Positions 25,323-35,600 of a stretch of DNA of 47,272 bases are shown here, one piece after another (the stretch's first letter is position 1; each line of letters opens with the position of its first letter). The stretch comes from an uncultured Bacteroidia bacterium (GTDB lineage: Bacteria; Bacteroidota; Bacteroidia; Bacteroidales; UBA932). The notes under the pieces were generated by a model. It was not told the origin of the DNA and searched no databases. It worked only from the letters and a program-made list of their open reading frames with translations. The DNA lies in NCBI GenBank assembly GCA_902790635.1, contig CADASN010000019.1, forward strand, positions 1-47,272, written 5' to 3'. The position numbers and the translations under genes were made by a program.

Positions 25323-26975
25323 ATGCGATCCAGATTCTTTCTCCTGCTGGGATGCTTCCTGCTGGCCGGTCCCCTCTCCGCCCAGGACCGCACGGCCGAT
25401 CCCAACCCTGTCTTCAAGGTGATCACCGACACTTCCCGCGAACCCATCGCCCCGGGCGTCTGGGAGCCGACCGTGGAGAGCCTCTCCGCCTGGGAGTGTC
25501 CGGAGTGGTTCCGCGATGCCAAATTCGGCATCTGGGCCCACTGGGGGCCGCAGTGCCAGCCCGAAGACGGCGACTGGTATGCCCGGAACATGTATTTCGA
25601 GGGTAACCGCCAGTACCAGTACAACATCGATGCGCGTGACCACCCGTCCCGCTTCGGTTTCAAGGACTGGATCCACGAGTGGAAAGCGGAGAACTGGGAC
25701 CCGGACGCCCTGGTCAAGCTCTACAAGGAGACCGGGGCCCGCTACTTCTTCACGCTGGCGAACCACCACGACAATTTCGACCTTTTCGACAGCAAGTACC
25801 AGAGCTGGAACTCCGTGGCCCTCGGCCCGCAGAAGGATATCGTCGGCGGCTGGGCCGCGGCCTGCCGCAAATACGGCTTGCGCCTGGGGGTCAGCGTGCA
25901 CGCGGCGCACGCCTGGTGCTGGTATGAGCCTTCGCGCGGCGCCGACACGAAGGGACCGCTCGCAGGAGTCCCTTACGACGGGGTGCTCACCCAAGAAGAC
26001 GGCAAAGGCACCTGGTGGGAAGGGCTGGATCCGCAGGAGCTCTATGAGCAGCGCCATCCGCTCAGCAAGAACAACCGGGCCTGGGAATGGCAGGACGACC
26101 AGATCACCCCGCCCGACCAGGCTTTCTGCGACAAGATCTACAACCGTACCGTCCAGCTGATCAATGACTACGATCCGGACGTCGTCTATTTCGACGACAC
26201 CTATCTGCCGCTCTGGCCCGTCAGCGACACCGGGCTGAAGATCCTCGCCCACGGCTACAACCGCAGCGCAGCCGCGCATGGCGGCAAGAGCGAGATCGTC
26301 TTTACCGGCAAGGTGCTCACGGACTGGCAGAAACGGACGCTGCTCTGGGACGTGGAGCGCGGCGCACCCGACGCCATCCAGGCTCTGCCCTGGCAGACCT
26401 GCACCTGCATCGGCAGCTGGCACTATGACAAGCACGTCTATTACGCGGACCGCTACAAGACCCCGGCCCAGGTGATCACGATGCTGGTGGACGTGGTCTC
26501 CAAGAACGGCAACCTCCTGCTGAACATCCCGCTCCGCGGCGACGGCACGCCGGATCCCACCGAGCTCGGCATCGTGAAGCAGATCGGTCACTGGATGCAG
26601 GTCAACGGCGAGAGTATCTACGACACCCGCCCGTGGGTCATCTACGGCGAAGGACCGACCGCCGAGGCAGCCAATCCCATCAATGCCCAGGGCTTCAACG
26701 AAGGCCGCCAGCAGTATTCCGCGGCCGACATCCGCTTCAACAAAAAGGGAGACAAGGTCCTCTACGTGACCTTGTTCGGTGTCCCGGAGGCAGACATCAC
26801 CGTCCGGGCCCTCGGCTCCAGGACCGCGCAGAATACCCGCAAGATCAAGTCCGTCACACTGCTGGGCAGCAGCGGGAAAGTGGCCTGGAAGCAGGCCGCG
26901 GACCGGCTGACGATCGGCAAACCGTCCGAGATCCCTTCGCCTGAAGCGATCGTCTATAAGGTCGTCTTCAATTAG
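25323..26975 (+). CDS. Alpha-L-fucosidase, glycoside hydrolase family 29
   Basis: A 550-residue exported enzyme (signal peptide ending GPLSAQ) that removes terminal alpha-L-fucose. Family-29 signatures are present: WFRDAKFGIWAHWGPQ, the metal-free HH of TLANHHDNFDLFDSKY, and DPDVVYFDDTYLP, where Asp291 is the probable nucleophile; MLVDVVSKNGNLLLNIP follows. A possible weak box, TATATTTA, lies upstream. Its stop overlaps the stop of the convergent GH54 gene by 4 bp. In this cluster it may act on fucosylated pectin or xyloglucan side chains. Confidence 0.9.
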   Translation: MRSRFFLLLGCFLLAGPLSAQDRTADPNPVFKVITDTSREPIAPGVWEPTVESLSAWECPEWFRDAKFGIWAHWGPQCQPEDGDWYARNMYFEGNRQYQYNIDARDHPSRFGFKDWIHEWKAENWDPDALVKLYKETGARYFFTLANHHDNFDLFDSKYQSWNSVALGPQKDIVGGWAAACRKYGLRLGVSVHAAHAWCWYEPSRGADTKGPLAGVPYDGVLTQEDGKGTWWEGLDPQELYEQRHPLSKNNRAWEWQDDQITPPDQAFCDKIYNRTVQLINDYDPDVVYFDDTYLPLWPVSDTGLKILAHGYNRSAAAHGGKSEIVFTGKVLTDWQKRTLLWDVERGAPDAIQALPWQTCTCIGSWHYDKHVYYADRYKTPAQVITMLVDVVSKNGNLLLNIPLRGDGTPDPTELGIVKQIGHWMQVNGESIYDTRPWVIYGEGPTAEAANPINAQGFNEGRQQYSAADIRFNKKGDKVLYVTLFGVPEADITVRALGSRTAQNTRKIKSVTLLGSSGKVAWKQAADRLTIGKPSEIPSPEAIVYKVVFN

Positions 26976-29419
26976 TCAAGGCTGTTCGGCAATCCCGGCG
27001 TGGGATGCTCCGACAGGTGGAAGTCCTCGCAGAGGACATCTGTGTCGGCACCATCCGGGAAGCGGACCAGACTGCGACTGGCAGTCTTGGCCAGTTCGGG
27101 ATTGCGTGCCAGCAGCCAGGCCGGGACGGGCCCGGGAGCTACGGCCTGGCAGCCGCCCCCGCGTTGATCTCCCTCCAGGACAGCCAGTTCCGGACTGGTG
27201 ATCGTGCCGTTGGCGCTGGAGTTGCTCTGTTGCGAACCATAAACGATGGCATCCAGAACCGTCCCCGAGGCCGGATCGACCAGCGCGACGGACCCGGCGC
27301 TCGCCGACGGGGCGAGGCGCAGCCACAGCCCTTCTGTCGGCGACCAGCCCGCGCCCAGCGGCTGCAGGGCATCGCCGCTGGCATGCGCAAAGCGCGTCGC
27401 GGGCGTGAAGGCGATGCCCTCGCCGGGGCAGGAGACATCCACGCCGGCAGCATGGTTGCGCTGCAGGGGCTGCTCCAGTTCGACGATGCCCGGCTCATGA
27501 GGCGTCTGCGGGCGGCCGAAGCCGCGGACGGGCGCCTCGCTGGCGCGTACCAGTTCCTTTACCCTGACGATTTCGATCCGGTCGCCGGTGTCCACCGTCA
27601 ACTCCGAACCCGGCAGGAGGTGGACCGTCGCATCAAGGGTCAACTGCGTGTCTCCGGCCCTGGCGGCTGCCGCGAGGTTGCTCTGCGTCGCGGGTGTACC
27701 CACCCGGATCACGGTCACTTCCTCGTACTGTCCGCCCAGGTCAATGCCCATCTTGTCGCCTACCGCAAAGCCTGCCACGGAAGTGGCCGGCAGCGTGGTC
27801 ATACCGGATGGGAAGCTGAGTTTCGGCCCGGTGGAAACGGGCGTGAAAATGGTCGTGACCGGCGCCGTCGGCACCGCGGGGTCGGGCACCAGCATCAGGT
27901 GCATGCCCGGAGCGAGGCTCGTCCCTGCCGGGAAAGTCAGGGCGTCCACGGCGGCCCGGCCACTGTGCCGCACCTGGACGGTCAGGCCCGACAGGTCCGC
28001 AGGGGCGGTGTCGGCATTATAGAGTTCTATGAAAGGTTCGTTTAGTCCTATTTCGTTGATTTTCAGCGCTTCCGAGCAGCGGATACGGCTTCCGGCATCG
28101 GCTTTGCCGCCTGTCCAGGACGCCGCGAACCGCAATTCGCCGGAGGAGCGTCCGACCGGGGCGGTCAAGGTATAGAGAAGGGTCGCGCGCGCACCCGGCT
28201 CCAACTGCGCAGGGGCCTCGCCCTCCGGTTGGATGTGCCAGCCGTCCGGCAGGGTCACATCCAGCGCGAGGCCGCTCATCGGCTGGTCCGTCGTATTGCT
28301 GACGAACACGCCCACCTGGCGGCTTTCACCCGGACGCATGGAATTAATGCGCGAAAGCGCAAGCGGATAGGCCTGGTATCGCGCGGCCGCGATATTCTCC
28401 TGTACCGTAGCGATGGTCTCGTCTGCGGGATAACCGACCGTCATCACGCCCTCGTAGAAAGTCCCGGCGGAGCCGTTGCCGTTGTCGCCGCCGTTGCCCA
28501 GCAGCATGCCGCCTTTCTTGTGCATCGGGTAGTAGGCATCGCTATCGGGCGTGTGCGGACGGGGGCCGCTGTAGAAGGTGGTGACGTCCGCCTGCGTGGC
28601 GTCGGCGCCGCGCAGGTCCCACTGGTTGCCGCCTCCTCCGTTCACGTACACGGACACGAAACGCCAGTCCGTGATGGACGGGACGTCGTTCTGCTTGGCA
28701 TCATAGCCCGAGAAGAGGCCGGCCTCCATGTCGGACATGATCCAGGGGCCCTCGCCGTTGCCCCGGCCCCAGGCCGTGGACGTGCCGTAGTAGGTGGTCT
28801 CCATCGTACCCGTGCCCACGGCACGCCCGTTGGTGGACGAGTTGCCGTAGTCGAAGCAGCACCCGCTGTCGTAGTGGGTGCCGTCGATGACATAGTACAT
28901 GCCCTCCGGCTCGTCATCGACGGCGAGGCCGCGCGCGTTGTTGCAGCGGTAGCCCATGCCGGGCATGATGTAAACGCCGTAAACCTTGTGGCCGTCGAGC
29001 AACGCCGGTGCCATGTCGGCCAGTGCCGGGTTGTTGAAACCGCCCTTGTCCGGGCCCAGGAAGGTCCCGGGCGGCGCGGGCAGCAGGTCATTGCCCTGTC
29101 CGGACTGATCATAGATCACAGTGATGCGGCAGACGGTACCGGCGCAGAAGGCATCCTGCGCGGCCGCGTCGGCATAGCCTCCGCGCGTGGCGCGGATGTC
29201 CAGCGTCGCGCCGTCGGAGTCGCGCTGCACCTGGTAGAGCGGTCCCCGGTAGCGGGAATCCAGCACGCGTGTCGTGCTATGCGCGGTCACGCAGGGTGTA
29301 CCGCCCTGCCGGTAGATGTCGCACGGGCCGCTCTTCGGACCGGAATCGCAGCAGACGGCCAGGATGGCGCCTGCGGCAAGGACCGCCGTGGCGGTCAACA
29401 CAAAAAATAGTTTCTTCAT
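26972..29419 (-). CDS. Alpha-L-arabinofuranosidase, GH54 (AbfB catalytic type), copy I
   Basis: An 815-residue exported protein, perhaps a lipoprotein (hydrophobic N-terminus ending ILAVCC). Residues ~30-365 match the AbfB catalytic domain (GPCDIY, AHSTTRVL, YDQSGQGNDL, DSGCCFDYGN, GPWIMSDMEAG, GGDNGNGSAGTFYEGVM). All disulfide cysteines of the fungal enzyme align (33/43, 92/97 and vicinal 187/188), with nucleophile Glu232 and acid/base Asp312. The rest is an Ig-like NEW3-type domain (~370-450), a lamin-tail-like domain (EALKINEIGLNEPFIELYN) and repeated beta modules; CBM42 is absent. It lies 4 bp after the CE6-GH51 gene. It releases arabinose from arabinoxylan or arabinan. Confidence 0.88.
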   Translation of the reverse strand: MKKLFFVLTATAVLAAGAILAVCCDSGPKSGPCDIYRQGGTPCVTAHSTTRVLDSRYRGPLYQVQRDSDGATLDIRATRGGYADAAAQDAFCAGTVCRITVIYDQSGQGNDLLPAPPGTFLGPDKGGFNNPALADMAPALLDGHKVYGVYIMPGMGYRCNNARGLAVDDEPEGMYYVIDGTHYDSGCCFDYGNSSTNGRAVGTGTMETTYYGTSTAWGRGNGEGPWIMSDMEAGLFSGYDAKQNDVPSITDWRFVSVYVNGGGGNQWDLRGADATQADVTTFYSGPRPHTPDSDAYYPMHKKGGMLLGNGGDNGNGSAGTFYEGVMTVGYPADETIATVQENIAAARYQAYPLALSRINSMRPGESRQVGVFVSNTTDQPMSGLALDVTLPDGWHIQPEGEAPAQLEPGARATLLYTLTAPVGRSSGELRFAASWTGGKADAGSRIRCSEALKINEIGLNEPFIELYNADTAPADLSGLTVQVRHSGRAAVDALTFPAGTSLAPGMHLMLVPDPAVPTAPVTTIFTPVSTGPKLSFPSGMTTLPATSVAGFAVGDKMGIDLGGQYEEVTVIRVGTPATQSNLAAAARAGDTQLTLDATVHLLPGSELTVDTGDRIEIVRVKELVRASEAPVRGFGRPQTPHEPGIVELEQPLQRNHAAGVDVSCPGEGIAFTPATRFAHASGDALQPLGAGWSPTEGLWLRLAPSASAGSVALVDPASGTVLDAIVYGSQQSNSSANGTITSPELAVLEGDQRGGGCQAVAPGPVPAWLLARNPELAKTASRSLVRFPDGADTDVLCEDFHLSEHPTPGLPNSLD

Positions 29420-29423
29420 AGAC

Positions 29424-32400
29424 TCATTGAAGCGGCTTCAGCCGCAGGATCGCGATGGCGTTTTCCGGGAGAATGAAATCAAAGGACCCCTGCACGGCAC
29501 CGAGGGATCTGGTATGCGGAACCACAGGCTCGGTATATTTCACCCGCCGGCCGAAGCGGAACGCCATCTCGCGCATACCGGGGCGTTCCCCCGCGGCGGG
29601 GCCGCCGAAGGACGGCGGCGTGGCGTAGTCGGGATGGCTGGAATAATAGTTCTGGCTGCCCTGGTTCTTGACGGAAGTGTCGTGCGAGGAGACGAATTCC
29701 AGGGTGGCTTCGTAGCGCTGGCCGTTGCCGGTCCGGAAGGTAAAGATCTTGTCCACCGCTTCCGCATTGACGAGTTTGACGAAGATTTCGCCCGTCTTCG
29801 TGTCAAGGGTCGGGGAAGTGTAAACTTTTTCGTCAATCTCCCCGCCCTTCATCGCCGGGGACATCTCCACGGCACGGTCACCGGCCACGGAGAAGAGCTG
29901 CTGGTACCAGTAGTTGCAGGAGCGCCACATGCCCCGGTTGTCGAACCAGATGAGGTTCGAATCCCACTTGTTGAAGCCTTTCTTGCAGAAAAGCGGAGCG
30001 TAGGCCGCCATCACCACCATATCGGAGTTGCGCTCCAGGCTGGTCCAATAGGCCGCCTCGGCCATCGCCGAGGAATAAGCATTGTTGGCGCGGTTGTTGG
30101 CGAATTCCCCGACAAACACGCGGGTAGGCCGGCTGCGGTCGTAGGTATGCCCTTCGCCGCCGCGCACCATGCCCGGCGCATAGCGGTCGCGGTGCGTATA
30201 GAACCATTCGTCGCTCTTGTAATAATGCTCATCCACGATGGTATCGGGATACTTGGCGTCAATTTCCGCCATGTTGGCGTCGAACTCCCGGCCCGCATCC
30301 GCCGCACCTGCCGTGGAGACGATGATGATCTCGGGATGCTGCGCCTTGATGGCTTTGTACATGATATCGAAACGCTCCCAGAATTCCGGACCCCGGTTCT
30401 CGTTGCCGATGCCCAGGTACTTCAGGTTGAACGGAGCCGGGTGGCCCATCTGTGCCCGGCGGGCTCCCCACTCCGTGTCGGTGCCGCCGTTGCAGAACTC
30501 GATAAAGTCGAGCGCATCCTTGACGAAGATGCTGTAGAAGCGGTCCCGGTCGGCCTGCGTATCCAGCGGTGCGATATACTGGTGGCCGGCGAACTGGCAG
30601 GTGACGCCGTTGTTGAGTACCGGCAGCGGCGTGGCGCCGAGGCCTTCGGCCATCAGAAGATACTCGTAGAAGCCGATATACTGGGAAGTCCAATAGGCCC
30701 AGTGGTTACGGAAGCCTACCCGCTCCTCGCGCGGGCCGATGGAATTCTTCCAGAACACCTGACCGAAATAGTTCGTCCCCTCGGAGGCACAGCCGCCGGG
30801 AAAGCGCATGAAGGTCGGATGCAGGGCTTCCAGCGCTTCCAGCAGGTCTTTGCGGAAAGGACCGTATTTGCCACCCTTCCAAAGCTCGGAGGCCTCCGGC
30901 ACCAGGGTGACGAAGTCCAGCCAGAAGGTGCCCTTCCTGTCCGCAACGATGGCCAGACGGCTGTCCACGGAGCGCTCCGCTTTCAGCGTGCCGGTGTATT
31001 GCCGCCAGTCCTTGCCCAGACCGGAGATGGTGATGACGTTGGAGTTGGGTTTCCCGGCCGCATCCTCCAGATACACGGAGACGGTGCCTTTGTAGTTCTT
31101 GCCCTGCAGGTACAGGCCCAGATCGTAGCTTACACCTTCTTTGGCGGGGATGGAGGCTGTCTGCGTGTTGTTGGAATACAGCTGGCCGGGGCCGCGCTTG
31201 TATTCGGAGATACCGTAGCCGTTGGCGGCGATGCCGAAGCCCGCACCGGGGTTCTCGATATCGAAACGCACGGAATATTGCTTGTAGCGCAGCTCGTCGT
31301 CGTATTTGTCCGCCGGGTCGAAGTCGTACCAGCGCTTCAGGTTCTTGACCAGCGGCTTGTCATCCACGGCACGGGCACTGCCCCGGGCGCCCTCCTTGCA
31401 GATGACCGTCCAGCCGAAGAAAGTGGTGTCGCTCCGGGAGAATTCGTTGTCACCGGGGGCGTCCGGAACATTGTAGGCCTGGAAAGAGTTGTTCTGGATC
31501 AATTGGGCGCAGATGCCGCCGTCCACGCTCTGGTTGATGTCTTCGAAGAAAATGCCCGCGAGCGTGGGGCTGATCCGGATACCGAGCTTGTCGGGCTCGA
31601 GGGTGAGCGTGCGGCGCTCCGCTTCCCTGAAACCCTGGAGTTCCAGCATCTTGTCCGCCATGCGGTAGCCCATCAGGCGCATACCTTCGGTGCTGAAGTG
31701 GAACTGGTCACCCGTGCTCTCGCAACCGAGGGCCGAGATCACATAGGCGTTCGGCATCACTTCCGGCAGGTGCGGCAGTACCACTTCGTTAAAGGCAGCG
31801 CAGACGCCATCCTGCTCGGCATATTTCAATTCACCGGCCAGCAGGGGGACGGCATCAGGATCCAGGCCCAGGTCCGCACAGAGATCGTCGTGGATCTTTT
31901 TCACACGGCCCGGCCACTCCGGGTCGTCCGGATTGGACTCGCCCTGATGCAGGAGCATACCCTTGATCACGCCCGCTTTCTGTGCTTCGCGCGCGGTCTC
32001 CACCAGGCGCTGGTAGGGATTCATCCCATAAGCTTTCGCCATGTTGATAAGCCAGCTGCGCGACGGGTCGGCAGCCTCCATCGCCAGGTACTCCTCGCAG
32101 GCGTCCTTGTCCCAAAGTTCCAGTTTCGCACCCGCCACGGACACGTTGATCACCCCCACACGGTACTGCTCCGGCAGGCACTCAATCATCTTGCGGCCGA
32201 AGAAATCGACCGGTCCCATGTTGTTGCCCTCGCGGCAGATGGGCGGGACGGCGGTGTACCAGTGGTTCCGCACCCGCTCGTAGCGGGGCATGTCCACGGC
32301 CGCCATGAACTGGAAACGCGGATCGTTGAATCCCTCGTCCTGCGGGGCAGGGCGCGCACCGGCCTCCATGTTGGACTGGCCGAAACAGAGATAGATAAAA

Positions 32401-32480
32401 AAGTTGGGATCAGGCTGCCCGGAAGCAGCAGGAAGGACAAAAAGAACGGCTGCCAGGGCCGCAAAGAGGTGTTTTCGCAT
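29424..32480 (-). CDS. CE6-like acetylesterase fused to GH51 arabinofuranosidase
   Basis: 1018 residues from ATG 32480 (MRKHLFAAL, signal peptide ending AASGQ). Residues ~25-280 are a SGNH/CE6-type acetylesterase: CFGQSNMEAG (Ser36), MLLHQGESNP, and the DxxH pair in DQFHFS. Residues ~290-1018 are GH51: ISPTLAGIFFEDINQSVDGG, acid/base Glu in GIGNENRGPEFW, nucleophile Glu in RVFVGEFANNRA, and a C-terminal beta domain ending AIAILRLKPLQ. One secreted polypeptide could remove acetyl and arabinosyl groups. First gene of a two-gene transcript with GH54-I, divergent from GH54-II. Confidence 0.9.
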   Translation of the reverse strand: MRKHLFAALAAVLFVLPAASGQPDPNFFIYLCFGQSNMEAGARPAPQDEGFNDPRFQFMAAVDMPRYERVRNHWYTAVPPICREGNNMGPVDFFGRKMIECLPEQYRVGVINVSVAGAKLELWDKDACEEYLAMEAADPSRSWLINMAKAYGMNPYQRLVETAREAQKAGVIKGMLLHQGESNPDDPEWPGRVKKIHDDLCADLGLDPDAVPLLAGELKYAEQDGVCAAFNEVVLPHLPEVMPNAYVISALGCESTGDQFHFSTEGMRLMGYRMADKMLELQGFREAERRTLTLEPDKLGIRISPTLAGIFFEDINQSVDGGICAQLIQNNSFQAYNVPDAPGDNEFSRSDTTFFGWTVICKEGARGSARAVDDKPLVKNLKRWYDFDPADKYDDELRYKQYSVRFDIENPGAGFGIAANGYGISEYKRGPGQLYSNNTQTASIPAKEGVSYDLGLYLQGKNYKGTVSVYLEDAAGKPNSNVITISGLGKDWRQYTGTLKAERSVDSRLAIVADRKGTFWLDFVTLVPEASELWKGGKYGPFRKDLLEALEALHPTFMRFPGGCASEGTNYFGQVFWKNSIGPREERVGFRNHWAYWTSQYIGFYEYLLMAEGLGATPLPVLNNGVTCQFAGHQYIAPLDTQADRDRFYSIFVKDALDFIEFCNGGTDTEWGARRAQMGHPAPFNLKYLGIGNENRGPEFWERFDIMYKAIKAQHPEIIIVSTAGAADAGREFDANMAEIDAKYPDTIVDEHYYKSDEWFYTHRDRYAPGMVRGGEGHTYDRSRPTRVFVGEFANNRANNAYSSAMAEAAYWTSLERNSDMVVMAAYAPLFCKKGFNKWDSNLIWFDNRGMWRSCNYWYQQLFSVAGDRAVEMSPAMKGGEIDEKVYTSPTLDTKTGEIFVKLVNAEAVDKIFTFRTGNGQRYEATLEFVSSHDTSVKNQGSQNYYSSHPDYATPPSFGGPAAGERPGMREMAFRFGRRVKYTEPVVPHTRSLGAVQGSFDFILPENAIAILRLKPLQ

Positions 32481-32501
32481 ACAGGATCGATTGATATATA
32501 A

Positions 32502-32509
32502 CAAAAATA
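32502..32509 (-). promoter_or_regulatory. -7 box of the CE6-GH51 operon
   Basis: TATTTTTG on the minus strand 21 bases upstream of ATG 32480. No good -33 TTTG at the proper distance. Confidence 0.4.
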
Positions 32510-32577
32510 GTAAAAAAACACCAACCCTGCACGGGCCGGGCCGGCGGGGATGCAGCATTGAACGGATCGTGAAAGAT

Positions 32578-32609
32578 TTTGGGATATCCGAACAAATTCC
32601 CTATCTTTA
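32578..32609 (+). promoter_or_regulatory. Promoter of the GH54-II/VKOR operon
   Basis: TTTG (32578-32581), 20 bases, TATCTTTA (32602-32609; one base off TAnnTTTG). Leader to ATG 32630 is about 15 bases. The 149-bp divergent gap (32481-32629) is the likely site for shared regulation with the CE6-GH51 operon. Confidence 0.6.
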
Positions 32610-32629
32610 AAGTGAAATCTATTCATGCC

Positions 32630-35600
32630 ATGATCAAGAAAGTTTTATTTGGATCGATCGTCGCCGTCGTGCTCGTCGGAGCGGCGATCGCCTGCAACAG
32701 TCTTGCCGGAGGCAAGGCACTCCCGCGCCCCGAGGGCCCGTGCGACATCTATGCGCGGGGCGAGACCCCCTGCGTAGCAGCGCACAGTACCACCCGGGCC
32801 CTGTACGCCTCGTACGACGGCCCCCTCTACCAGGTGATGCGCGCCTCGGACAGCAAGACGCTGGACATCGGCGTGGTCAAGGCCACGGCCAACGATCCCG
32901 GCGGCTATGCGGACGCCGCGGCCCAGGACGCCTTCTGCAAGGACACCTACTGCTGGATCACCGTGCTCTATGACCAGTCCGGGAAAGGGAACCACCTCTA
33001 CCAGGCCCCGCGCGGCGGCTTCAGCGGCCCCGCGATGGGCGGTTACAACAACGTCCCCGTGGCCGACTGGGCCCCGGTCAACGTGATGGGCCACAAGGTG
33101 TACGGCCTCTTCATCGCTCCGGGCATGGGCATGCGCCTCAACGACCCGACCGGCACGGCCGTGGACGACCAGGCCGAAGGCCAGTACTGGGTCTTCAGCG
33201 GCCAGCACTACAATGACGGCTGCTGCTTCGACTACGGCAATGCCGAGACCGACAGCCGGGACGACGGTGACGGCACGATGGAGACCACCTATTTCGGGAA
33301 CTCCCGCGGCTGGTACTACGGCGAAGATGACGGCCCGTGGATCATGACCGACCAGGAGAACAACCTCGTGGGCTGCGTCAACCCGGACCCCAACGACAAA
33401 TACTGCCGCGGACTGGAGTCCGTCTCCTGGCGTTTCGTCACGGCCATGGCCGACGGCGAACCGCACCACTGGCGCTCCATGGGCGGCAACGCCCAGGAAG
33501 GCGCGCTGAAGATCTACTATGACGGCGGACGCATCCAGAACCCGCGCAGCAGCTACGACCCGATGCGCAAGCAGGGCGCCATCCTGCTGGGCAACGGCGG
33601 CGACAATTCCAACGGCTCCGCCGGCACCTTCTACGAGGCGGCGATGACCGCCGCCGGGACTTTCCCGACCGAAGCCGTCAACCAGGAGATCCAGGCCAAC
33701 GTGGTGGCCGCCCGCTACCGCGTGGCGACGATCGAAGTCTTCCCGTCCCTGCAGGACAACCGTCCCTCCAACATCCAGACCTTCTCCCCGGGCAGCACCG
33801 CCAGGACCGTGGTGCGCTTCGTCAACACGACCGACGCACCCATCGAGGGCCTCACCCTCGCCCTCGACACGCCGAAGGGCTGGAAAGCCACCGCGGAAGG
33901 CGGCAAGCAGATGCGCGTCCCCTACGCCGTCGCTCCCGGCCAGACGGTCGTCGCCGAATTTGACGTGACCGCCGGTCCGGCCGCCGGCAGCGGCGACCTG
34001 GTGGGCATCGCCTCCTGGAAGAGTCCTGCCGGCTCCCACCGCGAAAGCGGACGGCTCAAGGTCCACAGCACCGAGGCGGTCAAGATCAATGAATTCAGCA
34101 TCACCGACGGCTTCATCGAGCTCTACAACGCTTCCGACAAGCCCGTCGACCTGTCCGGCTGGACCGTCCGCCACCATGCGGCCAATATCCCCTATTTCTC
34201 CGACATCCGCATCCCGTCCGGCACCTCGCTCGCCCCGAAGGCCTGGTACCTGCTCGGCATGGCCGGCTCCGGGCTGGCCGTGGATGCCGCCAAGGGTGAC
34301 GCCACCATCTATGTCCGCAGCGTCGAGGGCATCCGGCCAGGCGACGAGATCCTGGTCGGCACGGAGAAGCGCACGGTCAAAGCCGTGAATGCCCCGCAGC
34401 CGCAGGCTGCCGGTGCGATAGTGCCTCCGTTCGGGCGCGGCATGCAGCCGGCAGGCTCCCCGACCACGGTCTGGCAGCCCCTCCCGGGCGGCCACGGCAT
34501 CGAGATTCCGGTCGGCTCGACCAACATCCCCGTCACTTCCGCCGCCCACTTCCAGGTCGGACAGAAGATGGCCATCGGCTACGGCACCGACCGTCCCGCC
34601 GTGTCCAACTCGCTGGAGAAATACGAAGTCGTGACCGTCACGGCCGTCGGCAAGGCGGGCACGCAGGGCTACCTGTCGATGGATGCCAAGCCCGGCGACA
34701 CCAACATCAAGGTCTCCTCGGTGGACAACATCTCCGTGGGGGACAAGATCCGCCTGGATATCGCCAGCGAAGGCCACGGCATCGAGACCGTGACCGTCAC
34801 GAAAGTCGGCACCGCCTCCGCCCGCAACACCCTCGGCGGTCCGCTGCGGCCCGATGAGGACCCGGGCACCGGCCTGGACATCGCCGAACCGCTGAAATTC
34901 GCCCACGCCTCCAACATGCCGTACAGCGTCAACGGCACGGGCATCAGCTTCGAGCCTGCGACGAAAGTCGCCCACTACAGCAACGAGCCCGTCCTCGCGC
35001 TCTGCTTCTCCCTCGAACTGGACAGCCCGCTTGCAGCGGCCCATCCGATCAACGAGGCGGTCATCGCCGGCACCGGCGGCTACAGGGGCACAATCCCCGC
35101 TGACCTGACGTTCGGCGGCCCCGCCCTCTCCGAGGCCGGTGGCAACATCACCCTGCGCGACGCCAAGGGCAATGTCGCCGACGCCCTCAACTTCGGCCTC
35201 GTGGTCGATCCCTGGCTGGGCGAGGGCTATCAGGCCGACTCCGGCGCACACGAACCCGGCAACTTCGCCCCCACGCCCTATCCCGGACGCCGCTTCGGCG
35301 CCGCCGGGGCCCCCGCGGTGGCTGCCCTGAGTGCCGGACGCTTCCCGGACGGTGCCGACAAGGATGACAACAAGAACGACTTCAGCATCCAGCAGGCCCT
35401 CAACCTGGCAGCTGACGCCAAGCCCGGAGACACCAATATCAAGGTCTCCTCCGTGCAGGGGCTTCGCGAGAATGCGCCGATCGTCATCGGACGCGGTCCG
35501 GACGCCCAGGTGCTGAACGTGAAGCAACTCGGCTCCGCCGGGGCGACCACGCTCAAGAGCGTCTCCGGCAAAACCCTGGTCGTGGACAGTGCCCAGGGCT

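Noticed and set aside
29316-32501. 1061-codon plus-strand frame opposite the CE6-GH51 gene
   Set aside because: Antisense shadow of a clearly identified enzyme, with composition typical of reversed GC-rich codons.
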